DNA of 13,576 bases from Brevundimonas sp. UBA7635 (GTDB taxonomy: Bacteria > Pseudomonadota > Alphaproteobacteria > Caulobacterales > Caulobacteraceae): positions 1-13,576 of the forward strand of contig DLIT01000038.1 of NCBI GenBank assembly GCA_002483865.1, written 5' to 3'. Positions 7,184 to 13,555 of this stretch are shown here, piece by piece (positions within the stretch are counted from its first letter, which is position 1; every line of letters starts with the position of its first letter). The notes beneath the pieces are model-generated. The model was not told the DNA's origin, ran no database searches, and saw only the letters and a list, made by a program, of their open reading frames with translations. Position numbers and translations under genes: made by a program.

Positions 7184-8890
7184 ATGGCCCGCATCCTCAT
7201 TACCTCGGCGCTGCCCTACATCAACGGCATCAAGCACCTTGGGAATCTGGCCGGGTCGATGTTGCCTGCCGATGTCTGGGCACGTTTCAACCGCGCCATG
7301 GGCCACGAGGTCCTCTATGTCTGCGCCACTGACGAGCACGGCACCCCCGCTGAACTGGCCGCCGCCGCCGCGGGCCAGGATGTCCGCACCTATTGCGACG
7401 AACAGCATCTGGTTCAAAAGCGCGCGGGCGAGGCCTTCAACCTGTCCTTCGACGTCTTTGGCCGTTCCTCCAGCGAGCAGAACCGCCGCCTGACCCAGCA
7501 CTTTGCCCAGGTGCTGGAAGAGCGCGGCCTGATCGAGGAGCGGGTCGACCGGATGATCTATTCGATCGACGACGCCCGCTTCCTGCCGGACCGTTACGTC
7601 GAGGGCACCTGCCCGCACTGCAGGTATGAAAAGGCGCGCGGTGACCAGTGCGACAACTGTGGCCGACTGCTGGACCCGACCGACCTGATCGACCCCTATT
7701 CGTCGGTGTCGGGCAGCCGTAACCTGGAAGCCCGCGACACCCGCCACCTCTATCTGCTGCAAACCAGGGTGGCTGATAAAGTCCGCGCCTGGGTCGATAG
7801 CCGTTCAGAGAACTGGCAGCCTCTGGCCCGCTCGATTGCCTATAAGCATCTGGACGAGGGCCTGATCGACCGGGGCATTACCCGCGACCTGTCCTGGGGC
7901 GTGCCGGTCGTCGGTGCCGATGGCGGCCCGCGCCCCGACATGGAAGGCAAGGTCTTCTACGTCTGGTTCGACGCCCCCATCGAATATATCGCTGCGACCG
8001 AAGAACTGACCGACCGGACGGGCGGCGACTGGCGTTCGTGGTGGCGTCTGGACGAGGGGGCGGATGACGTTCGCTATGTCCAGTTCATGGGCAAGGACAA
8101 TGTGGCCTTCCACACCGTCAGCTTCCCCGCCACCATCCTTGGCTCGGGCGAGCCGTGGAAGACGGTGGACCAGCTCAAGGCCTTTAACTGGCTGAACTGG
8201 TATGGCGGCAAGTTCTCGACCTCGATGAACCGCGGCGTCTTCATGGATCAGGCGCTTGAGCTTCTGCCGGCCGACTACTGGCGCTGGCACCTGACGGCCT
8301 ATGGCCCCGAGCATTCGGATGCAGCCTTCACCTGGGAGCAGTTCCAATCGACGACGAACAAGGACCTGGCTGACGTTCTGGGCAACTTCGTCAACCGCAT
8401 CGTCAAGTTTACCGAATCCAAGTTCGACGGCATCGTGCCCGACGGCGGCGAGGCCGGTCCGCTGGAAGAGAAGCTGGCTGCCGACATCAAGGCGGGTCTG
8501 GAAGTCCTGACCGCCGAGTTCGAGGCCATGGAGTTCCGCAAGGCCGCTCAGGCTGCGCGTGCCCTGTGGGTCATGGGCAATGAATATCTGCAGGAAGCCG
8601 CGCCCTGGACGGCGCTGAAGACCGACCGTGAGCGCGCTGCCGTGGTGGTTCGCACCGGCCTGTCGCTGGTGGCCCTGTTCGCCAGGATCGCTGCCCCCTT
8701 CATGCCGTCCAGCGCCGGGAAGATCGGCCAGACGGTCGGCGCGACCGATCTCAGCTGGCCCAGGGCCGAGGATGACCTGCTGAACCTCGTCCCCGCCGGT
8801 TCGACCGTGGCGGCGGCACAGGTACTCTTCGCCAAGATCGAAGACGCACAGGTCGCCGAATGGACCGAGCGCTTTGGCGGCGCTGAATAA
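7184..8890 (+). CDS. metG: Methionyl-tRNA synthetase
   Basis: A 568-residue class I synthetase that charges tRNA-Met in the cytosol, essential for initiation and elongation. The start [20 protein letters not shown] (1-20) contains the HIGH-type motif as HLGN (18-21). [13 protein letters not shown] (46-58) is the typical methionine-site stretch. A zinc knuckle is visible as Cys143/146 and Cys156/159 in the connective insertion. [11 protein letters not shown] (259-269) and [17 protein letters not shown] (300-316) follow, and the KMSKS loop appears as KFSTS (343-347). A helical anticodon-binding domain ends the protein. There is no C-terminal tRNA-binding (Trbp111) domain, so this is the short form, as in many alphaproteobacteria. 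A candidate promoter lies upstream and a strong terminator downstream, so it is probably transcribed alone. Confidence 0.97.
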   Translation: MARILITSALPYINGIKHLGNLAGSMLPADVWARFNRAMGHEVLYVCATDEHGTPAELAAAAAGQDVRTYCDEQHLVQKRAGEAFNLSFDVFGRSSSEQNRRLTQHFAQVLEERGLIEERVDRMIYSIDDARFLPDRYVEGTCPHCRYEKARGDQCDNCGRLLDPTDLIDPYSSVSGSRNLEARDTRHLYLLQTRVADKVRAWVDSRSENWQPLARSIAYKHLDEGLIDRGITRDLSWGVPVVGADGGPRPDMEGKVFYVWFDAPIEYIAATEELTDRTGGDWRSWWRLDEGADDVRYVQFMGKDNVAFHTVSFPATILGSGEPWKTVDQLKAFNWLNWYGGKFSTSMNRGVFMDQALELLPADYWRWHLTAYGPEHSDAAFTWEQFQSTTNKDLADVLGNFVNRIVKFTESKFDGIVPDGGEAGPLEEKLAADIKAGLEVLTAEFEAMEFRKAAQAARALWVMGNEYLQEAAPWTALKTDRERAAVVVRTGLSLVALFARIAAPFMPSSAGKIGQTVGATDLSWPRAEDDLLNLVPAGSTVAAAQVLFAKIEDAQVAEWTERFGGAE

Positions 8891-8911
8891 GCCTTCCGCA
8901 CATTTGATATG

Positions 8912-8941
8912 AAAAGGCCCGGATCGCTCCGGGCCTTTTTT
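8912..8941. terminator. Bidirectional terminator between metG and the first IPTL gene
   Basis: AAAA, GGCCCGGA, loop TCGC, TCCGGGCC, then six T. The 8-base-pair stem is GC-rich; the six T serve metG on the plus strand, and the AAAA gives a short T-run for the convergent gene on the minus strand. It starts 21 bases after the metG stop codon. Confidence 0.9.
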
Positions 8942-8953
8942 GTGTCTATAGGC

Positions 8954-9949
8954 TCAAGCCGCCCGGCGTCGCTGCATCACCTGTGACAGCCCAAACAGGC
9001 CCAGAAGTCCGGCCAGCAGCATCATTGCCCATTCCGTCAGCGTCGGGACAGGGGCTGGGGCAGAGGCTGCGACCAGGACGCCGGCTGTGGAGCCGACGCT
9101 ATTGAGCGTTAGATCGACGTTGGTCGCGCCATTGCGGATGGTCCCGCCATTCAAGCCCAGGGTGCCGATGGTGATGCCATCCGTGTCGGTATCGCCAGCC
9201 TCGACGATGTGCTGGAAGCTTAGGCTAGAGGTGCCGGAGCCAGAGCCGTAGTTGGCATATCGGGTGGCCGTGCCCACGGTAAGCTGGATGCGGGGCTCCC
9301 CGCCGGAAGTGCCTACGGTAACCGCTTCGCTGAAGTTTACCGTAAAGGTCAGTACATCACCGGCTGCATAGTTGGCGCTCGCTGGGACGCTGACGCTGGC
9401 GATTGTGGCTGCGGGCACTGCCTCGGTAATGATGATGCTGCTAGCGGACTGGCAACTGTTAGCGTCTGTTACGGTGACCGTATAGCTTCCGGCGCTCAGG
9501 CCTGACGCCGTGGCGGCTGTGCCACCAGTCGGTGCCCACGAGTAGGTGTAGCCTCCCGTGCCGCCCGACACATAGGCAGTCGCGGAGCCATCGCTACCGC
9601 CCGGGCTTGTCACATTTGTTGTGGAAGCGATGGTCGCAATCAAGGCGGAGGGTTGGGTAATGTTCCAGCTTTGTGTCTGGGTTGTCCCGATAGCGTCGGT
9701 CACTGTGAGGGTGTAAGTCCCTGCCCTCAGTCCGCTAATCGCGGATCCTGTATGTCCGCCAGGATACCATGTGTAGCTGTAGGGGGCGGTGCCGCCTGAG
9801 ACGGTGGCGGAGACGAAGCCGTTAGTACCACCGTTGCACGGTACGTTAACTTGGTTCCCCAAGATTGTTATTTGGGCTTGGGCTCCGCCTGCGGCGAAGA
9901 GGCAAAGACTGGCCGCCGCCAGCGACCATGAAAGAGAGCGAAGCGACAT
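8954..9949 (-). CDS. Secreted SprB-repeat protein with IPTL-CTERM sorting signal, copy 1
   Basis: A 331-residue exported protein. Residues 1-26 form a signal peptide (MSLRSLSWSLAAASLCLFAA, then GGAQAQ, cleavage likely after Ala25). Two SprB-type beta repeats follow (about 33-100 and 108-175), each ending in a GLxAGxYTxTVTDA motif (73-86, 150-163). Residues 183-295 match a beta domain common in large bacterial adhesins (FTVNFSEAVTV at 202-212, AGDTDTDGITIGTLGLNGGT at 251-270). The end is an IPTL-CTERM signal: VPTLTEW (301-307), a hydrophobic helix, then RRR (327-329). Such tails are recognised by an exosortase (XrtH type in the described system), anchoring or sorting the protein at the cell surface; no exosortase is in the window. 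The ATG at 9949 is preceded by AAGG. It is a tandem paralog of the gene upstream, with its own leader and terminator. Function unknown; adhesion or envelope role is a guess. Confidence 0.88.
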   Translation of the reverse strand: MSLRSLSWSLAAASLCLFAAGGAQAQITILGNQVNVPCNGGTNGFVSATVSGGTAPYSYTWYPGGHTGSAISGLRAGTYTLTVTDAIGTTQTQSWNITQPSALIATIASTTNVTSPGGSDGSATAYVSGGTGGYTYSWAPTGGTAATASGLSAGSYTVTVTDANSCQSASSIIITEAVPAATIASVSVPASANYAAGDVLTFTVNFSEAVTVGTSGGEPRIQLTVGTATRYANYGSGSGTSSLSFQHIVEAGDTDTDGITIGTLGLNGGTIRNGATNVDLTLNSVGSTAGVLVAASAPAPVPTLTEWAMMLLAGLLGLFGLSQVMQRRRAA

Positions 9950-10010
9950 CCGAGACCTTGGGCTATCAGTGACGTTGGTATTTCTAGTTGAAAACCATTG
10001 TTTCTGTAAA
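9950..10010 (-). repeat. Upstream leader of IPTL copy 1, matching that of copy 2
   Basis: On the minus strand these 61 bases align without gaps to 11107-11167: 45 of 61 are identical by my count. The conserved blocks are a TTTACA at the far end (10005-10010), the stretch just after it, CTGATA, and CCCAAGGTC next to the start codon, which holds the AAGG ribosome binding site. TTTACA is a candidate -35 box; no good -10 follows at the right distance in both copies. Confidence 0.6.
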
Positions 10011-10043
10011 GCGCGCTCTCGGCTCGCTCGCAGTCGGTCGCCA

Positions 10044-10076
10044 CGAAAAAAGGCCCGGATGGTTCCGGGCCTTTCG
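10044..10076 (-). terminator. Terminator of IPTL copy 2
   Basis: On the minus strand: CGAAA, GGCCCGGA, loop ACCA, TCCGGGCC, then six T. The 8-base-pair stem core is the same as in the metG terminator. It lies 29 bases past the stop codon of the second IPTL gene and separates the two paralogs. Confidence 0.9.
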
Positions 10077-10104
10077 TTTTACACGAAGCATAATCTCGTC
10101 TGCG

Positions 10105-11106
10105 TCAGGGCTTCCGCGCGGGCAGCAGGCCCAGACGAGCCGCGCCGAACAGGGCCAGCAGGCCGGTCAGCAGGATCATCGCCCATTCCGTCAGGGTCGG
10201 AACCGGGGCGGGCAGCGGCGTCGCCACCAGCACGCCGCTCGTGGTGCCGACGCTGTTGAGCGTCAGAGCCACGTCCGTTGAGCCATTACGGATGGTCCCG
10301 CCATTCAGTTCGAGGGTGCCGATAGCGATCCCATCGCTGTCGGCATCACCCGACAGGACCGTGTACTGGAAGCTCAGGCTCGAACTGCCCGACCCGGACT
10401 GGTAGGTGGCGTAACGGGTGGTGGTGCCCACGGTCAGGGCGATGCGCGGCGCTCCCCCCGAGGTATCCACGGTGACGGCTTCACTAAAGTTCACGGTGAA
10501 GTTCAGGTTCTGGCCGGGGGCATAGGTGCCGTTTGCAGGGACGTTGACGCTGGCGACGGTCGCCGCAACTACTGCCGCGGGCTGGGTAATGGTGAAGCTT
10601 CGCGTGCTTTGGCAGGAGTTGGCGTCTGTCACCGTGACGGTATAGGTCCCGGCGGTCAGGCCGCTGGCGGTCGCTGCTGTGCCGCCGCTCGGTGCCCACG
10701 AGTAGGTATAACCGGGTGTGCCGCCCGAGACGCTGACCATAGCGGAACCAGTCGCGCCGCCATTGACGGCGACATTCGTCTGGCTGCTGCTGACGGACAT
10801 CACAGGCGGGTGTGTGATAGTATAGTTCTGCGTCGCGGACACTTCATTATCGTCGGTCACTGTGACGGTATAGGACCCAGCTGCCAGGCCGGTCGCCGTG
10901 GCGCTTGTTCCGCCGGAAGGTGCCCAGCTGTACCTGTAGGGCGCGGTTCCGCCGAAGGGGCTGGCTGTGGCTGTGCCGTTTCCGCCGCCATTGCACGATA
11001 CATTGGTTTGGCTGGGGGTGATGACGATCTGAGCCTGGGCTCCACCGGCGGCGGACAGGCACAGGGTTGCCGCAGCAAGCGACCAGGAAAGAGCACGAAT
11101 CGACAT
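10105..11106 (-). CDS. Secreted SprB-repeat protein with IPTL-CTERM sorting signal, copy 2
   Basis: A 333-residue paralog of the next gene with the same plan. Residues 1-26 are a signal peptide (MSIRALSWSLAAATLCLSAA, then GGAQAQ). SprB-type repeats lie at about 33-100 and 107-175, with SCNGGGNGTATASPFGGTAP (37-56) and two GLxAGxYTVTVTD motifs (73-85, 149-161). The adhesin-type domain is at about 184-296 (FTVNFSEAVTVDTSGGAPRI at 203-222, SGDADSDGIAIGTLELNGGT at 252-271). VPTLTEW (302-308) begins the IPTL-CTERM tail; the final basic residues are sparser (R324, R331, K332) than in copy 1. Frame extension to 11175 is possible, but 11106 starts the signal peptide, has AAGG upstream and matches the paralog's start. 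It is a little richer in G/C than copy 1. Likely surface-sorted; biological role unknown. Confidence 0.88.
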   Translation of the reverse strand: MSIRALSWSLAAATLCLSAAGGAQAQIVITPSQTNVSCNGGGNGTATASPFGGTAPYRYSWAPSGGTSATATGLAAGSYTVTVTDDNEVSATQNYTITHPPVMSVSSSQTNVAVNGGATGSAMVSVSGGTPGYTYSWAPSGGTAATASGLTAGTYTVTVTDANSCQSTRSFTITQPAAVVAATVASVNVPANGTYAPGQNLNFTVNFSEAVTVDTSGGAPRIALTVGTTTRYATYQSGSGSSSLSFQYTVLSGDADSDGIAIGTLELNGGTIRNGSTDVALTLNSVGTTSGVLVATPLPAPVPTLTEWAMILLTGLLALFGAARLGLLPARKP

Positions 11107-11167
11107 CTGCGACCTTGGGTTATCAGCGATATGGCTAGGCTTAATTGAAAGCCGTTGTTTTTGTAAA
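11107..11167 (-). repeat. Upstream leader of IPTL copy 2, matching that of copy 1
   Basis: Partner of 9950-10010. TTTACA lies at 11162-11167, CCCAAGGTC next to the start codon. In this copy GGCTT-TCAATT-AAGCC forms a small inverted repeat that copy 1 lacks. Together with the terminators, it shows that a whole gene with its control regions was duplicated. Confidence 0.6.
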
Positions 11168-11201
11168 GTGGACATGTGAGGCCGGGCCGGGCGAGGAAAA
11201 G

Positions 11202-11230
11202 AAAAAGGCCCGGATCGCTCCAGGCCTTTT
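11202..11230 (-). terminator. Terminator of the TerC-family gene
   Basis: On the minus strand: GGCCTGGA, loop GCGA, TCCGGGCC, then TTTTTCTTTT. The 8-base-pair stem has one mismatch (A11222 against C11211). It begins just after the terC stop codon and has the same core as the terminators at 8912 and 10044. Confidence 0.88.
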
Positions 11231-11232
11231 CT

Positions 11233-12084
11233 TCAGTTCGCAGAGGGCGTGGCGACGTCCACCGGTGGCGGGGAGCGTTGTTCCCGCGCACCGGGTAGGG
11301 CGGCGGGGGAGGCGTGTTTGCTGCCGGCGCTGGCGTGCTTCATGTGCTTGGCCTCTTCCTCCGCGCCGATGTCGAGGAAGGCGGGGGCCGAAGCGTTGAA
11401 CTGATCCGCGTGGCCGGTGCGGACGATAACCGAGCGGCCACCATCCCAGATCATGTGCAGGGCGACATAGAGGACGATGGCCAGACCCACATAGGCAATC
11501 CACCGGTGACGGTTCAGCAGCTTGGCAATGAAGCTGGCGGCCAGGCCCATCAGAGCGATCGACAGGATCAGGCCAAACACCATGATCCATGGGTGATCAT
11601 GGCTTGCTCCGGCGACGGCCAGGACATTGTCCAGCGACATGGTCAGGTCGGCGATCATGATCTGGATCAGGGCCGCGCCGAAGGTCTTGCGCTTCAGGCC
11701 CAGTTCTTCGGGGCTGGGTCCGCCGCCATGTTCAATAGCCATGGCGCGTTCGATCTCGGCCTCGGCCTCGGCCTGGTCATGGGTCGCCTGTTCGCGCAGC
11801 TCCCGCCACATCTTCCAGCAGACCCATAAGAGCAGAAAGCCACCGGCGAGCAACAGACCAACAATGGCCAGAAGCTGGACGGTGATAAGCGCCAGTCCGA
11901 TCCGCATGACAACGGCGGCGGCAAGGCCGATCAGGATGGCCTTGCGGCGTTGTTCCTGGGGCAGGGCAGCGGCAGCCAGGCCTACGGCGACGGCATTGTC
12001 GCCAGCCAGGACCAGGTCGATCATCAGGACCTTGCCCAGGGCCGTGGCCTGACTGATTAAGTGGGGGTCAGAAAGAAATTCCAT
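11233..12084 (-). CDS. TerC family (YjbE-type) integral membrane protein
   Basis: A 283-residue inner-membrane protein of the TerC/YjbE family, which is linked to metal (mainly Mn) export and tellurite resistance in other bacteria. About seven hydrophobic segments are seen. The two family signatures are present: MIDLVLAGDNAVAVGLAAAA (21-40) and IADLTMSLDNVLAVAGAS (144-161), each with paired acidic residues (Asp23/29, Asp146/152) that probably bind the ion. A charged loop of about 45 residues (92-135) separates the halves. The tail after about residue 223 is long, hydrophilic and His/Lys-rich (KHMKHASAGSKHAS, 246-259), which is not usual for the family. No yybP-ykoY-type Mn riboswitch was recognised upstream. 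The ATG at 12084 has no clear ribosome binding site. It follows rlmB by 131 bases and has its own terminator. Family firm, ion not shown. Confidence 0.9.
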   Translation of the reverse strand: MEFLSDPHLISQATALGKVLMIDLVLAGDNAVAVGLAAAALPQEQRRKAILIGLAAAVVMRIGLALITVQLLAIVGLLLAGGFLLLWVCWKMWRELREQATHDQAEAEAEIERAMAIEHGGGPSPEELGLKRKTFGAALIQIMIADLTMSLDNVLAVAGASHDHPWIMVFGLILSIALMGLAASFIAKLLNRHRWIAYVGLAIVLYVALHMIWDGGRSVIVRTGHADQFNASAPAFLDIGAEEEAKHMKHASAGSKHASPAALPGAREQRSPPPVDVATPSAN

Positions 12085-12140
12085 CCGCGACTTTTAGGCC
12101 GCCCGCGCGACCGTGCCAACTTGTCGCAGGATCATATCTG

Positions 12141-12161
12141 CTGCCAGGATGAAAACGGCAG
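12141..12161 (-). other. Small inverted repeat in the terC leader
   Basis: CTGCC, 11 bases, GGCAG, about 60 bases upstream of terC. Five base pairs only, so it may be chance. An ATCATA at 12131-12136 reads TATGAT on the minus strand and could be a terC -10 box, but no -35 box was found at the right distance. Confidence 0.2.
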
Positions 12162-12173
12162 TGGCGCAAGGGG

Positions 12174-12209
12174 GGCGGATCAGGGAGCAGGGGCGGACCC
12201 TGATCCGCC
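12174..12209 (-). terminator. Long stem-loop after rlmB
   Basis: GGCGGATCAGGG, a 12-base loop, CCCTGATCCGCC: a perfect 12-base-pair stem starting seven bases past the rlmB stop codon. It is very stable, but the minus strand continues with CCCCCTTGCG rather than a T-run, so it is either a weak or Rho-assisted terminator, or a structure protecting the rlmB mRNA end or shaping the terC leader. Confidence 0.5.
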
Positions 12210-12215
12210 GTCCTG

Positions 12216-13091
12216 TCAGCCCTTGGCCTGGGCGCGGGCCGCTTCATAAAGGGCGATGGCCGCGGCGTTCGACACGTTCAGGCTCTCAAAACCGCCTGGC
12301 ATGGGAATCTTGGCCATGACCTCGCAGTGCTCAGCCACCAGACGACGTACGCCGTCCCCTTCCGAGCCCATGACGATGACGGTCGGCCGGTTGTCCAGGG
12401 CCTGTTCGAGCGTCAGCTCAGCCTCGCCATCCATGCCGACCGCGCGCCAGCCCAGGTCGGCCAGCTTTTCCAGCGCGCGACTGAGGTTCGTAACCCGGGC
12501 GCAGGCCAGACGCTCGGTCGCGCCTACGGCCGCCTTGGCCAGGGCACCGGCCAGGGCCGGGGTATGGCGGTCCTGCACGACAATACCCCTGGCCCCGAAT
12601 GCGAGGGCCGACCGGAAGATCGCGCCGATGTTCTGTGTGTCGGTCAGTTGGTCCAGCATGACGATGACCCCGTTCGCGTCCTCGGCCAGCTCTTCCAGAG
12701 TGATTCCTTCCAGGGGCTGAACCTTGAAAACCATGCCCTGGTGCACCGCGCCGGGGGGCAGGATCCGAGTCAGCTGCTGAGAATCGACCACCTCAATTCT
12801 GTGTCCATGATTCAGATTTTGTTGTTCGATTTCAAGAGCTCGGTCCTCTGAGACCATCAGGCGGCCCATTCCACGGCGGGCGGGGTTGGCCAAGGCCGCC
12901 AGAACCGGGTGGCGGCCCCAGATAAAATTATCCGCATCGGGCTTTGATCGCGGGGATCTTGAAGAAGATTCTCCTCCGGAACGCTCCTTTTGTGCAGGTG
13001 CGCGCCCTTTCTCGGTCCGGGCATCCCCGGACCTGTGGAAAGATTGTTTTTTACCGGGTTTCCGGTCGTTGCGTTCTCGAAATGACGACAC
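12216..13091 (-). CDS. rlmB: 23S rRNA (guanosine-2'-O)-methyltransferase RlmB
   Basis: A SpoU-class (SPOUT) methyltransferase expected to methylate the 2'-OH of G2251 (E. coli numbering) of 23S rRNA using S-adenosylmethionine. Numbered from the longer possible start at 13118 (300 residues): a basic, disordered N-terminal tail (about 10-60), a substrate-binding domain opening with FIWGRHPVLAAL (65-76), then the three SpoU motifs: VMLDQLTDTQNIGAIFRSA (153-171), IVMGSEGDGVRRL (248-260) and IPMPGGFESLNVSNAAAIAL (271-290), which form the knotted cofactor site. The frame can begin at a GTG at 13118 or a GTG at 13091. I prefer 13091 (291 residues), because GGAGG (13102-13106) lies ten bases ahead of it and nothing like it precedes 13118. 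It is divergent from the tRNA-tuf unit. TrmH-type specificity is a less likely alternative. Confidence 0.93.
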   Translation of the reverse strand: MSSFRERNDRKPGKKQSFHRSGDARTEKGRAPAQKERSGGESSSRSPRSKPDADNFIWGRHPVLAALANPARRGMGRLMVSEDRALEIEQQNLNHGHRIEVVDSQQLTRILPPGAVHQGMVFKVQPLEGITLEELAEDANGVIVMLDQLTDTQNIGAIFRSALAFGARGIVVQDRHTPALAGALAKAAVGATERLACARVTNLSRALEKLADLGWRAVGMDGEAELTLEQALDNRPTVIVMGSEGDGVRRLVAEHCEVMAKIPMPGGFESLNVSNAAAIALYEAARAQAKG

Positions 13092-13118
13092 TATAAGACG
13101 GCCTCCGATTTGGGCCAC

Positions 13119-13241
13119 AGGGCTTCGGGTCAGCCGCTCTCTCTAAACGAGATGGCGGCGGACGGCGAAGTTTTTTAACTAAACATTTGATCTTCGGGTC
13201 ATTTTGTGGTGTTTCCAGACCGGTTTTGAAAACGGCGCGCT
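13119..13241. promoter_or_regulatory. Divergent promoter region of rlmB and the tRNA-tuf unit
   Basis: No gene seen. The promoter of the tRNA-tuf unit should lie here. One weak candidate is TTGTGG (13205-13210), 16 bases, TGAAAA (13227-13232), followed by the GC-rich CGGCGCGC typical of stringently controlled stable-RNA promoters. CTTCGGGTCA occurs twice (13123-13132 and 13192-13201). Confidence 0.4.
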
Positions 13242-13325
13242 GGGGGAATGTCCCGAGTGGCAAAGGGGGCGGACTGTAAATCCGCTGCGAAAGCTTCGAA
13301 GGTTCGAGTCCTTCTTCCCCCACCA
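13242..13325 (+). tRNA. tRNA-Tyr, anticodon GUA
   Basis: Acceptor stem GGGGGAA/TTCCCCC is perfect; the anticodon stem GCGGA/TCCGC encloses CTGTAAA with GTA at 13276-13278. A long variable arm (class II, 13286-13297) fits bacterial tRNA-Tyr, and the T arm is GAAGG-TTCGAGT-CCTTC. The CCA end is encoded (13323-13325). It is the first gene of a tRNA-tRNA-tuf unit. Confidence 0.97.
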
Positions 13326-13383
13326 CGCGCCTTTCAAAGCCTGAACGGAGTGGAGCTCCAAAAAGGTATCGGGTGCGGAAACG

Positions 13384-13403
13384 CCAATCTTTTTAGGGAT
13401 TGG
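13384..13403 (+). other. Stem-loop between the two tRNA genes
   Basis: CCAATC, loop TTTTTAGG, GATTGG: a 6-base-pair stem in the spacer between tRNA-Tyr and tRNA-Gly. It may mark an RNA-processing site of the joint transcript. The T-run is in the loop, so it is not an intrinsic terminator. Confidence 0.35.
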
Positions 13404-13420
13404 GGCAACGCATTCTTCGC

Positions 13421-13494
13421 GCGGGTATAGCACAATGGTAGTGCAGCAGCCTTCCAAGCTGAGGATGTCGGTTCGATCCCGTCTACCCGCTCCA
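13421..13494 (+). tRNA. tRNA-Gly, anticodon UCC
   Basis: Acceptor stem GCGGGTA/TACCCGC is perfect, D arm GCAC/GTGC with AATGGTA loop, anticodon loop CTTCCAA with TCC at 13453-13455, encoded CCA at 13492-13494. The T stem (13467-13471 with 13479-13483) has one T-T mismatch, T13468 against T13482, and the first anticodon-stem pair is G-A. It is 61 bases before tuf, the usual Tyr-Gly-tuf order. Confidence 0.96.
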
Positions 13495-13555
13495 GGTTTA
13501 TTGAACTGAGCAGAAGCGCCCCTCCGCTTTGGACCCGGGCCACAGGAGTTTGGCC

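Noticed and set aside
9420..10860. Repeated blocks as a CRISPR or DNA satellite
   Set aside because: The repeats are in frame within two genes and encode SprB-type protein repeats; unit length and spacing vary.
11107..11175. 23-codon upstream extension of the second IPTL gene
   Set aside because: It would put a charged stretch ahead of the signal peptide, and this DNA aligns to the non-coding leader of the paralog.
12085..12173. Mn-sensing (yybP-ykoY) riboswitch upstream of terC
   Set aside because: The leader is under 90 bases after the strong stem, and I could not find the family's conserved core.
13326..13420. A further tRNA (tRNA-Thr, as in some tuf operons) between tRNA-Tyr and tRNA-Gly
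   Set aside because: No acceptor stem, T loop or anticodon arm can be formed in these 95 bases.
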